64,000 nt of DNA from Biscogniauxia marginata (taxonomy: Eukaryota; Ascomycota; Sordariomycetes; Xylariales; Xylariaceae), in the NCBI GenBank assembly GCA_022695795.1, contig MU404153.1:96177-160176 (forward strand). The letters are read 5' to 3'. The first letter of the stretch is position 1. Every line of letters starts with the position of its first letter. Both the position numbers and the translations under genes were made by a program. Below the pieces are notes generated by a model. That model was not told where the DNA came from. It ran no database searches and saw only the letters and a list, made by a program, of their open reading frames with translations. Positions 12,818 through 23,792 of this stretch are shown here, one piece after another.

Positions 12818-13743
12818 ATGAGCTCCGAGACCGCTATCAAGCCGATCCGCCTCGCCATCCTCGAGGCCGACACTCCGATCCCCAGTATCGCGGCCAAGTG
12901 GGAATCCTATGGCCAGGTATTCAAGGACTTGTTCCAGCGGGCGTGTGACTCGCTGGACCCTCCAGCATCACTGGAGTCGCAACTAGATATCACCTCACAC
13001 CTCGTCGTCTACGTTGACGGACATCGGCCGTCATCGTCCGACCTGTACCCAGACCTGGAAAACATCGACGCGATCCTCATCACTGGCTCCAAGCATAACG
13101 CGTATGAGAACCCCGAGTGGATCAAGGAGCTCGTAGATTATACAAAGCGCTGCCTTGATAGCCACCACGTGCGTGTTGTCGGCGTCTGCTTCGGGCACCA
13201 GATCGTCGCGCGTGCCCTTGGCGTAGAGGTCGGCCAGAATGAGCGTGGTTGGGAGCTGAGCGTCGTCCAGTGCGAACTCACTGACGAAGGGAAGGAAATC
13301 TTTGGGCTAGAGAAGATGGTGTGTTTGCCCTTTACCCCGTACCCATCCCGCCCGTCTTCTTCCACCATTCGCCCCTCTCATTCCTTACCTTAACCGGTTA
13401 GGACATTGAGCAAGCAAAGAAGAAAAAAAAGGCTTCGCTAACACGCACGCAGTCGATCCAGCAGATGCACCGGGACATCGTCCTGTCGTCCCCACCGAAG
13501 GGTATCAAACAGTTAGCCAGCACGGAAACCTGCTCTAACCAAAGCATGTATCAGGCCAAGCGCCTAATCACGGTTCAGGGCCACCCCGAGTTCACTGCAG
13601 AAATAACGAGCGAGATCCTCAAGGCGCGTAGGTTGGCGAATGCCATCCCCGAGGGTCTCTTCCAGGACGGCATGGGCAGGGCTACTGGCAGTCATGACGG
13701 TGTCGCTATCGCGAGGGCGTTCTTGAAGTTCCTCAGGGAGTAA
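12818..13743 (+). CDS. class-I glutamine amidotransferase-like protein
   Basis: Stand-alone cytosolic GATase1 domain protein of the kind often annotated as GMP-synthase-like; the physiological substrate is unknown. Two exons, 12818-13318 and 13453-13743, give 263 residues. The intron (13319-13452, GTGTGT...CGCAG) joins GLEKM to SIQQMHRD in frame. The nucleophile elbow GVCFGHQ carries the expected Cys at about residue 126, and VQGHPEFTAEI near the C-terminus carries the expected His and Glu, so the catalytic triad looks complete. ITGSKHNAYE matches the glycine-rich oxyanion segment. The length fits a single-domain enzyme with no synthetase partner domain. The ATG lies in a good context (gaaaccATGa) after a long CT-rich leader. 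The next gene is convergent, so no operon-like arrangement is implied. Confidence 0.88.
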
Positions 13744-14754
13744 GGGCTAGAGTCGAGATGAGGAAAGGGGAGGGAAAAGATAAACATGATGAAGACACAC
13801 CATGTAGGCAACATCACTTTGATGTGCATTTGAGGGGAGTGGGGGTTGCGATGTTGACGGGGAGAGAGAGGGTTTATTATATCGCGCGATGAAGACGTTC
13901 TTGGCATAAGATCAGCAGACAACTGTTCAGCATGCACCGTGCATTGGTGGCCATCAGACCGGGCCATTGGAAAAAATATTCCTCCTGTAATAAAATAAGT
14001 TTTGGGGCTTGCACAAGTCTGCGAACTGTCTACATGCAACAAAATAAAGACAAGATGAAGAAAGTGGTCCACACAATTTCGTGCTAGGCCACCACACTTA
14101 CCCACATGGATGTTGGTAGAGAAGGTAGAGTGATAGTTGGGGGGAGAAAGAAAAAGAGCATAACTAAACCCCAATATATAAGCAAATCCCAAGTAGATAA
14201 GTCATTTAACGAGGATGGCAAAAAAGTGACATGTTAATAGTTGTCTTTTGAGACATATCCACTGTCAATGTGATAGATGTGATAGTGCTATCCAAGGGGC
14301 TATTTATGTTGCATGCATGTAATCAACATACATCCTACTGCTGCCAACACGACTCCAGAACAACCCAAGTTACAACGCCGTCCAATGCTTCCCTTCTTTT
14401 TTTTTTCTCGGATGTTCCGAGAGAACCATGAATAATAGCCCTGTCCTGTCAGCGCCTTTGAATGCTTGCTTACGCAACCTCCACCCCTCCCACCTTTGGC
14501 CTATCCCCTCGCCCTCGCTGCTTTATTATTAAAACAATGTGACCCTGTGTCCGTAATGCTATAATGCCAAATGCCAGTTATTAAGATGTATCCAAGCCCC
14601 ATCCATCTTCCCAACGCCCATTCCTAATCCCTTCTTCCTCATCATCGTAGCTAAGAAAAAATTCGGGGTATCATATTCGTATCATATAAGAGTCGTGTCA
14701 TGTCGGATCATACCAAAAAAAAAAAGATTTCCCTCCCGAGAACGCGCGACGCTC
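13744..14754. other. convergent intergenic region
   Basis: About 1 kb between the plus-strand amidotransferase and the minus-strand GPCR. It should hold both 3' untranslated regions. A minus-strand frame of 166 codons (13692-14192) crosses it but overlaps the amidotransferase end and has no recognisable domain. Confidence 0.45.
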
Positions 14755-16642
14755 TCAAACAACCGCATCTAGCCCGTCCCACCACTCCCTAGGACGAGCT
14801 TGGGGCCGATTCCTCGCAACGGCGGTCAGATTATCCAGGGTCTCCTGTTCACGCCGAAACCTCGCATCCCTCGCATCGACGAACATCTCCTCGCGCGTCC
14901 TGCCGCCGTTTCCTGGCTTCCATTCACTCCCTCCTCCGCCACGGATGCGACCGACGGTCCGGACCGCTGACCGTAATTTAAACCGCGTAGCCAGGCCCTC
15001 CCAGAACCCCCCACGCAGGTGAAGCCAGGGCTTTTCCCAGGCGCTGAAGAAGCAGCAGTCGACTGCGGCGCCGATGCAGAGGCTCGTGAGACTGACGACC
15101 TGTAAGGGGAGAGGCTCCCTACGCCGGCTCCCGTAGTCGTCATCATACTGCATCACGTGCGCCACAAATGGCGCGATCCACGTTAGCAGGTATATTGCCG
15201 GGTATGCGAACAAGAGGCTTAGCTGGCGCTGGGACTTTTCGCGCGACCGCCGCATGGCGTCTGCGGTCGCTTCGGGTGGGAGGTGTACCGAGCTCGATGA
15301 GGCGCTCGCGTTAGCGCCCATGCTCGTGCTAGAGGGGACTGGTGGGCCTCGGCGTAGGGCGGTGATGATATTTAGGACGGAGCTGGTGATGTGAGCTCCG
15401 CCGGGCAGAAGAAGTGGTTGCTTCCATCGGGAGCGGCTATGTGCTGATCGCCCGGAGCTCACAGAGGTAGGATGATGCACGGGCTCCGGAATACGGATGG
15501 GGTTAGCTTCAGCGGCAAAGGTTTCGGCTGTGGGGCTAAGAGGCGTGGGCTCGACTCGCTGCTCCTGGGGCGCGGATACCGAACCATCATGCCCAAAATC
15601 TACCACGTTCCAGGCGATGGAGTTTCTTCGAATCTGATCGCTTCGCTTCGGTGTTGGAGTGGTAGGCTCGCCGAGCTGTAAAGTGCTCACGGTTGAAGCA
15701 ATCGACTGTTGGCGATCTCTTAGTATTCCGTTCCTCGCCACGCTGCCTTGGACAGAGTCTAATAGGCCATGGTCTGCTATGGGGGGCGTGGGCGGGACAT
15801 CGCGGGCTCGGCTTCTCTGTCTGTGTCTCTGTGAGGATTGGGAACTTTGAGTGCTGCTCCTCCTCTGATCCCTCCCGAACCTACGAAACCGAACACCCAC
15901 ATAAAGATAGAGCCCGGTGTAAGTGACGATGATGACGGCAAAGATTATATATCGTGGGATCCAGCTGAGAGCACTTCGATACCATTCAGGATCGCTAGGC
16001 AGATAACAATATGGACCGTTGTCTACAAAACTGCCGCCGGTGAGGGGAACGACGGCGGCCAGTATGATGGGCACGACGGCCCAAAGAGCATATGCAATGC
16101 GTCTGTACGGATAGAGGCCTGAGGATCCACCAGAATGTTGCCGCCTAAGAATGAAAAGAGCAGTATGTACCGCGATTAGTAGGACGGCAATATCGGAAGC
16201 TTCGATGGTGATAGTCAGAAAGAAGCCGGAAACCTGACAAAATTTTGAGTTGGTGGGAACATCTGCGAAGTAAACAATCGGGCAGATGACAAGCCACATA
16301 GCTTTCATCATGTCGCTCTGAATCAACAGCATAATCAAACTATGGGCCCGTTAACTTTACTCCCGATATACAGAGTTCAGGCTCGTTGTTTTAAACCACT
16401 TACTCTTGGCGAAAGCTCCTTCTCATCCGAACGAACCAGTAGAAGGCATAGAGGGCGGCTATGACGCTGATGGATGCCACAGATAGGGAGATGCACATCA
16501 GAGCTAACAAGTGCGAGTCGTTGAGGTTGGGGTATGAAGTAGATTCTTCACGCTTCTTCAATGAACCAGCGTAGAGAGACAGCAGATCGGTAATCAGTAC
16601 GCCTGACAATTCACGTATAGGAGCCATCTTTGCTGTGACCAA
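14755..16642 (-). CDS. Git3/Gpr1-like G-protein-coupled receptor
   Basis: Predicted plasma-membrane seven-helix receptor of the fungal glucose-receptor class (S. pombe Git3, S. cerevisiae Gpr1, N. crassa GPR-4), expected to act through a G-alpha protein on cAMP-PKA signalling. Two exons: 16642-16404 and 16339-14755, with a 64-nt intron (16340-16403, GTAAGT...CATAG). The join yields RSFRQDLIMLLIQSDMMKAMW, a family signature between helices 1 and 2; total 607 residues. Helices 1-5 lie at about residues 38-240, followed by a third cytoplasmic loop of roughly 200 residues rich in Ser, Pro and Arg. Helices 6 and 7 (LLFAYPAIYLLTWIAPFVAHV and a segment ending CCFFSAWEKPW) come next, then a charged tail. 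The long loop is normal for this class and a likely phosphorylation platform. MAPIREL, five codons in, is an alternative start. The ligand is inferred from the family only. Confidence 0.88.
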
Positions 16643-17763
16643 AATAGAGACCCGAATAGTAACGACGGCGGTCGAGAACCTGTCATTCTTCCTGCTGTAA
16701 GACTCGTCTATTTCGGTGGTAGTCTCTCATGCTAATGGTTTCTGAGAGGTAGTCCACGTTAGATGTTTGGGGGGAGGGGGTTCGGACTGCTGGCCGTCGA
16801 GGACCAAGCTCCACGCAACCCAATGATAAACACCTCATGCGCGGAGGCGTATACGATGAGGATATGGCCTTTTGAAGAAATGCAAGCTTGTGCCTGCCGG
16901 AGGAGATCTACCAAACGTCGAGAGTGAATGGCCACCAGTGATTCCTGCCCCCCTTGAGGATGACGGGGGGAGTCTCGACGACTCTAGTTATGAGGTATGC
17001 AAAAGAGGATGTGTACCGTAGGAAGGTTCATATCATGGCCTTTCAGTGTCTAATGGCGGAAAGCATATTCTTCAGTACAACAACCGCATACACAAGTAGA
17101 CAACGCGTCCAAAAGACTTAATTGAAACTTTGAGGGCCTGAGATGGGGATCATGAATGACTTTGGTGAGGAAAAGTAAAAAAGACCAAGAAAATAAATAT
17201 TATGCAAGAATCATGCACTCTGTCCCACGGATTTTGAAGGCTAGGGCGAGGGCGAGGGCGTGGGCAAGTGACCGGACAGAGTGAGAGGTAAATACCCGAT
17301 TGAACTTATGTCAAGTTTCTGACTGAGAATAACGAGGAAACGAGGAGAGGGAACAGGAAGGAAAGAAGAAGAAGAAAAAGGTCTAAGCTCAGGTGGTTTA
17401 CTAGGAATGACCAAGGAAGAAAACTTGGGTTGAGCAAACCGACAGCAAAGCAGTGAACGAAACGAACCCGGAAATGGGGAAGTCAAGAAGGAATTCCCCA
17501 TAGTAAGTTTTCCAACTAGCATAAGGTACCTTAGACTGCGTTCGACGGCTGATGGCGGTGAACAGCGGAGGCCGCTAACAACCTGTTTTAGCAAGTTACC
17601 AGGAGGAATAATACTGAGGAAAGAGAACCGAAGGGGGAAAAAAAAAAGAAAAAAGAGGACTGTGCCGTGACGAACTTGTACAGCACAACAACACAGCACA
17701 CAGTCCGATGATCGTGTGGTCGGCTGTCTGCTTTCGTCATTTAGTACTACATATGCAAGTGCT
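16643..17763. other. upstream region of the GPCR gene
   Basis: No gene is supported. A minus-strand frame of 152 codons at 17241-17699 is rich in Phe, Leu, Ser and Pro and lies over purine-rich DNA, so it is probably not coding. The GPCR promoter should lie within the first several hundred bases here. Confidence 0.45.
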
Positions 17764-17787
17764 ACATAAGTAACTATGCAGTTATGT
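17764..17787. repeat. short imperfect inverted repeat
   Basis: ACATAAGTAACT and AGTTATGT are arranged as inverted arms around ATGC, just before the AT island. It may be an eroded element end. Confidence 0.35.
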
Positions 17788-17849
17788 AAGCGCGGTTGTC
17801 GGGTGACATCGTCTTAAGACGTAATGTAAAATTCCAAGCCTCTTAACCC

Positions 17850-18117
17850 AGGCTAGCTACTTATAAACTTAATAAAAAGAAATTTTTAAATTTAAATTAA
17901 AATAATTAAATATCTTTTTAAAGTAAATTACTTTATAATATATATAAATTTTTATTTTTATTTATAAAAATAAGTTTTTTTATATTTAATATATAATATA
18001 TTTAATTTTAATATTAATTAATTAATAATATATCTTAAATAATTATATATTTTAATTAATATATTTCTTGATTTTTTATATATATTTATAAGTAATTATA
18101 TATATAAATAAAGAAAA
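17850..18117. repeat. AT-rich island A
   Basis: About 270 bases made almost only of A and T, with sharp borders to normal-composition DNA. No ORF or transposon motif is readable. The composition matches the RIP-degraded islands elsewhere in the window and implies an old, fully decayed repeat. Confidence 0.75.
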
Positions 18118-18161
18118 GGTACCTCGTTGTTTAAGCGCTTAAGTATAATACCCGAGGTACC
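18118..18161. repeat. hairpin at the right edge of island A
   Basis: Perfect nine-base inverted arms GGTACCTCG and CGAGGTACC flank a loop that itself contains the 12-base palindrome TTAAGCGCTTAA. The hairpin sits exactly where A/T-only DNA returns to normal composition. Confidence 0.65.
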
Positions 18162-18765
18162 GTGTGGTGTATGCATTTACTGTGTATACGCCCTCCAGAT
18201 CGACCCACCGCTCATTTTTGTTTTAATAATGAAAATTATTTGCCGTTAGTCAGTTGTCCTAACTTCACCATTCAACTCGAGAGAATTGTGCATAACAAGC
18301 TTTTGGGTGGCTGGTACAAGCGCCCCCTTCGGAGGGTTCCTGTACGACATCGGCGCCGGTTCTCACTCTTTCTCGACATCATTCGCCGGCTTCACCCTGC
18401 ACCTAACCTAGAGCAAATACTTGTGGATGATCGGATCCCCGGCCGCGTATATATACCATAAATTATAGATCGGGATATCATTGATGTTACGACCCTGACA
18501 TTTGTGAGACAGAGGTGCAGCTGCTAGATCGCCAAGCATTTTACTCGCTACGAGTAAGCGCCAGCTGCGGCTAGACCACCCATGAACGGGCATGCCTTGA
18601 CTAGCCTCTAATCTCATTCGCTTCCATCTTCGTGTCCGTAATGTCCTCATGGTTCTCTTTCTCCTTTCCCTTTGCCGTAAGTAGAGACGATTGGTCTAGG
18701 CTATATCCGTGCCAAGATGACACAACTGGGCGGTCTGGTGTTGATGGCCATCGACGCTGCCCATA

Positions 18766-20492
18766 GCTCCAACGCTCTGAGGGCCTTGCTAGGCATTGCA
18801 ACACGTCGCGTCTGAGTCGGGGGTGTCTAAGATGTTGTCAGAGACGGGTCGAATGTGACCAAGGCCGACCCTCCTGCCAGCGCTGTATCAATCGCGACGA
18901 GATCTGCGAGGGATACCGCGACGAGGCCTCTATCATCTTCTGGCACGAAACGGACAAGATCACCGTTCGTGTCCATGCAGCAACAGTGCTGTCTCCACCT
19001 GACACTGCGAGGAGAAAGGGTAGGTATGTCGAAAAGGAGCGAGGTCGCCAAAGGTGTCAACCACGAGAACAAGAACATATGAACGAGTCAGGTGGCACTA
19101 AGAACGATTTCACTACTCTGCCCTCAGCCTAACCATTGCCTAGCTCAGACAGATGTCAAATCGTTTGAAATCTACCCCCGAGGACGCAGCTGTCGATCAT
19201 TTCGTAGAGAAATATGTCGTCCACCCGTGTAACGAAACATCGTCGCCCGGATTCCTTGAACACCTTCCCTCCTTATTCAAAGATGCGAACATGAAAGGGC
19301 GGTTTGCTCTGCGCTACGTACGCTGACCTCTCCCAGAGTCAGGAAGACGATGCGCTGGTCCGGAATATATTCCAATAGTATGGCATGTCACTCTCTGCGC
19401 TGCATAGGTCCTTATCGATACAAGGCAAGGTGCTCGACGACCACGACCTCGTGACCATCGTCATACTGGATATCTTCGAGGTAATACTTCGAGTCAGTCA
19501 TGTTCTCCACGAAAACCAACGACTAGTGATGTTATATATACGTACATAGACATTTTTAGTTCCCGATCCCACTTCGAGAGGAGCTCATGCGCAAGGGGTG
19601 GCACAAATCTTGAGGCTCCGTGGCCACGATCAAGTCTACAATGCACGCAGCTGGAGTCTCTTCAGGCTGATTCATCACCGAATTGTTCGTAGACCTACAC
19701 TCACGAAACAAGCGGACATCTAAATTGCAGTGGTCGAAGCAAAAACAACAGCTGGCTTTTGGCTTAAACTCATTAGATGTATCGGGGGACTGGATCGGCC
19801 CATCGAATGACGATATGCCCTTTGTGCGCTTGGAAAAGGACGCCTTCCATGTTAGCCGGACTTGCGACCGTGCTCGTGCGCTACAACGTGCTCTCGATAA
19901 CGATGAATTGCCCGTAGCCGAGATGCTAGGGTTGGTGGGTGAGATACATAAACTTGACCGAGCAGCAACTGGAGATAAAGCATGCGTGGGCATTTAAAAC
20001 CTTGGCCGCTCACGACTTACCATCATATAAGCATTCCATACAGTCCTTTACAGACACCATCCAGCTCCATACAGATCTTTGGATGGCCTATGAGTGGAAT
20101 TATCATGGGACAGCGAGGATGATCGCTCACGAGCAGATCCTTAAGTGTTTGAATACGGCACTCGTGTCCCTCAACCTAGATAATGCTACTATTGATACCT
20201 TATGCGCTTTATCGCAGGATTCTACGTCTATCATACACACTCTGGCAGACGAGATCCTCTCGACTATGTCTCAATACTTAGGCGATATCGACCATCTAGG
20301 ACGGCCACGTGAAGTCCAGTCAGGGCCACTGCGGTGCCGAGGGATTAGGGAATACCTATGGCTTCGGCCTATTAAGGTTATCAAAGAACTACAGTGCGAC
20401 GACGGCGCAAAAGCAAAAGAGTCAGACCGTATTTGAACGCATCCAAGAGTACGGGGCTGAAGACATATCTCGGTGATATGAGCAATATATAA
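18766..20492 (+). pseudogene. broken Zn2Cys6 transcription-factor gene
   Basis: Remnant of a fungal Zn(II)2Cys6 regulator with a C-terminal fungal-specific regulatory domain. At about 18820-18905 the frame reads GCLRCCQRRVECDQG then RPSCQRCINRDEICEGYRDE. That is a complete C-x2-C-x6-C-x6-C-x2-C-x6-C cluster, but a stop lies upstream (TAG near 18764) and no ATG is in frame. From 19153 the regulatory domain is readable (HFVEKYVVHP, then SPGFLEHLPSLF). It is then interrupted by a frame change near 19317, an in-frame TAG near 19376 (after NIFQ), a frame change near 19985 (between GEIHKLDRAAT and KHAWAFKTLAA) and another near 20400. The C-terminal residues GLKTYLGDMSNI end at a stop at 20490-20492. 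Plausible introns remain (GAG|GTAATA to CATAG|ACA at about 19480-19550). Several disruptions make a working gene unlikely, although some might be unusual introns. AT island A lies just upstream. Confidence 0.75.
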
Positions 20493-22569
20493 ACCATAGT
20501 ATTCAACGAGAACAGATTCTACTACCCGCTATGTTAGGTACTTTTAAAATGCCGTCTCCTCTAGCTCCTTTAGCTCGCCGACTTCACCTTCTCAGCCCCA
20601 ACCATGAGGAATGCAATACGATAGACATCATCCGTCCTGCTGTGGCCCCTTTCACGATGAACTCGCCCGCCCTGGCGAGCTTTGCCTCGCCTCCATCGAG
20701 TTCGAGGACGATCTCGCCCGATACGACGACGGCGTAATCGAGGCTCAGGGTCTGATGCAACGAAGCGCTGTTTCACGGTGGAACGTCTCTGATGCAGAAG
20801 ATAACGCCCTGTAGAGGACACCACGAGAGTGAGCTTCCGAGGTACTTCTTCTTTTCCCAGTTCTATGTTGGGACCGAAGAACGAACATCAAAAATAGAGA
20901 AGGAACTTGCGTTGGGGCCGAAGGGTGCAAAGGGCTTGAGGTGCTGGTCTGACCCGGACACGGAGGCCCTGTCCTCAATGTGAGTCATCACGACTACACA
21001 TGTCCCTAACGTACCTAGTATTATTAGAATTCATCGTGTTTCATCGTGCAGGTTGATGAGTGATTGTAAAGAGGGGGTATATAACTAGGAACCTAGATAG
21101 CGCGGCGAGATGCGAGTGTCAAGGACTTGGTCGTCCCTTGTAACCAGTGAATATTTTCGGACACTGGATATAATGTCTACTAGAATAACCATAAGGAAAT
21201 TCCTCTCCTTATATATTTTTGAGTCTTCAGAATCTTGCTGGCAATGTCAAGGGAAGCTGAAATTGGGGATACGTACCTCCGTCACCAACCAGATTCGGTA
21301 ATTGGCACGAGCTGTCTGTCGTCTTATTAGCTTACGCATATTCGCCTTGATGCTTATGGACCTAGTCCCCCGCGTACTGCCATACATACTGTGCAAACGT
21401 AGTGCGATAACCAGATCCATGTTACTAGGTAAGTGCAGGCTCTGCCTTACATCCAGCTGAACCCAACACCCCACACCCTCGATGCTACATTACCAGGATC
21501 ATTGCCATCGAGATGTCAAACTAGATTAGGACAATCCCATGGACATGGATCCCGCCTAATCAGCCCGGTTAAACGCAACGAAGCGGGGGTATCGTCAGGC
21601 AGAAAAGCTAATAAATGCTTACAACAATAACCATGTTTGACTTGACTATGCTCCTCCTCCAAGTCCCCATCCCCATATACTACCATACGTACACTCTCTA
21701 GGGCCGCTGCAGCTTATGACTTAAACCACGTATACCTACAGTTATATTAATAGTTTCCTTCTGACCACGCAACCTGAGCCATGTACACGACGTGGTTGGA
21801 AACGCCTTAAGGCTTCAGAAACGCGAGAGCCTGTTAGCAAAAAGCTCCTTATAAGATCGACGTACCGGCTGTCAACACGCTTAGTTGCTACCTACGGGTT
21901 ATCCCTCAGGGCTTACGTGGCCGGTTTACGGCACTTATGGTGAAATGAGGCGCCATAACGGGAAGGCCATGAAACTTAGCGACAAAGACAATCCAAAGCC
22001 GAGTTCCCTGTATAAACGGATGAACCCCATGGGGCACCCTTCGTTTCGTCGAGCCCGTCTTATCACACTGCTTGGTCTCCCTCGACCCGGCCCGCCAGCC
22101 TGGTACCGGCCTGCGGGTTTTCGCAGGGCTTGGCCTCGGCTTAGTGATAACATAGTCGGTCTATAGGCCCATACTGTAGTATTACAAAGGGAGGTTTATC
22201 GACCATCGAGGCAAACGTGTTACTAGAGAAGAAAAGAAATCAAGACAGGAATGCTACATTCTGTAGCAAGTTAGCCCAGTAATTAATATATCTAAAATAG
22301 TAGTTAAAGAGGAAATGTGTTTGCTCATCTTAAGCGCTGATCAGTTTCTTGGGACTTACTTCCGTATGTACTCGAGCTATTCCAACTGCCTCTGTGCTTA
22401 TGTTGCGAGTCTCTGTGAGAAATGCCCCGGCCTGGGTGGATATCCAAGCCTTAAACAAGAGAGAAATATATCCTTATTTTCTTGACCAGCATACCACTAC
22501 GCGTTTATCTTTAATGACACTCACTATGAGTATTCTAGGAGCTACCATGCCTAATAAGCCCTCTATATC
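20493..22569. other. intergenic region, possible decayed coding remnants
   Basis: About 2 kb between the broken regulator and AT island B. Frames at 20531-20983 and 21885-22166 have normal base composition and look protein-like in places (for example GELCLASIEFEDDLARYDDG on plus), but I recognise no family. A TTAAGCGCT motif near 22330 resembles the hairpin loop at 18130. Confidence 0.35.
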
Positions 22570-23515
22570 CAAGATAAATATTTATAATCGCTAATAACTA
22601 GTAATATGCATTGAACTATACCTTGGTAGGTAATAAATATTAAAACAAGTTTATTAATAAAGATTTAAAAAGTAAAAGGTTATAACTAATAAAATATTTA
22701 AATATAATTTAATAAATTAAAAACCTTTTATAAAATATTAAAATTAATAAATATGAAATAATATTATAAAAAGCTTATATATATAATAAAAGACTAATAT
22801 ATAAGTTATTATTTAAATAGTCTTTTTATCTTTTTATATTTAAATTATTAATTTAGTTTTTAATTATTTATATTGTTTTTATAAATTATTTATAATTATA
22901 ATTAATTAAAATATTATATAAAATATAAATAAATAAATTAAATGGTTTTTATATAAAATTAGATTTTTCTAATATAAATAATTTTATTAAAATAAATTAA
23001 AAAAACTTATAAATTTTTAATTAAATTTAAAAAATATATATATAATCACGGGATTTATATATTATATATTTTAATTTAAAATATTAAGTGCGTTTTTAAT
23101 ATTTTAACTTTCTTTTAAAAGGTGAAATTAGCTTAAATAGTTAATAACTACTTTCTCGTTATATATATAAGTATATAAATGTAAAAAAAACCAAAATTAT
23201 AATAAAATATATAACCTTTTTATAATTTTTATTAATATAATTAACTTTTTTTTTAAAAAATTTAAAATTTAATTAAATTATATAATTGTATAATTTAAAA
23301 AGGTCCGAAATTTTTCGATTTTTTCAATAAAATTATTTATATTAAAAATCCGATTTTATATAATATTTTAAATTTAATATTTTTAACTTTAATATTTTTA
23401 ATAAATATTAATATAAATATATTAAATGTAAAAAGATATAATAATAATAAAAAATGTATAAATATAAAGATGGATTATTAAGTATAAAATATATTAAAAG
23501 GGAGCTTAGGGGGAA
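22570..23515. repeat. AT-rich island B
   Basis: About 950 bases almost free of G and C, with stops in every frame. One segment near 23300 (aggtccgaaatttttcga) resembles the inner arm of the foldback element at 53444-53862, so this island probably contains fragments of the same repeat family. The right edge lies less than 300 bases before the augmin-like gene. Confidence 0.75.
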
Positions 23516-23792
23516 AGAGGTAAACCTTATAAGTGGGATTTTATGGAGCTTGTAATCATTTGAGAACCGTACCGCCCCACCAAGTCCGCTTTGACACAGG
23601 CCACGCGAAGAGGCCCTTGAAAGTCAACAATGGTTCATTACTGTACACACCTTGGGTACCTACCAACCTCGCATGCCACTCCGCGATCGACATAAGTCAT
23701 GTTTAGGACAGCTTTAACTTCTCTGTCTTGTCTTGTTCTCTTGTCCGTTCCGAGACTCTCAAGTAGGATTGCATTGCATCGATAATGCCGCC

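Noticed and set aside
13319..13393. Continuation of amidotransferase exon 1 to an early stop
   Set aside because: The extra residues are unlike the family and a normal intron joins the His-Glu part of the catalytic triad.
17241..17699. 152-codon minus-strand frame with a hydrophobic start
   Set aside because: It lies over purine-rich simple DNA; no family, no splice partner.
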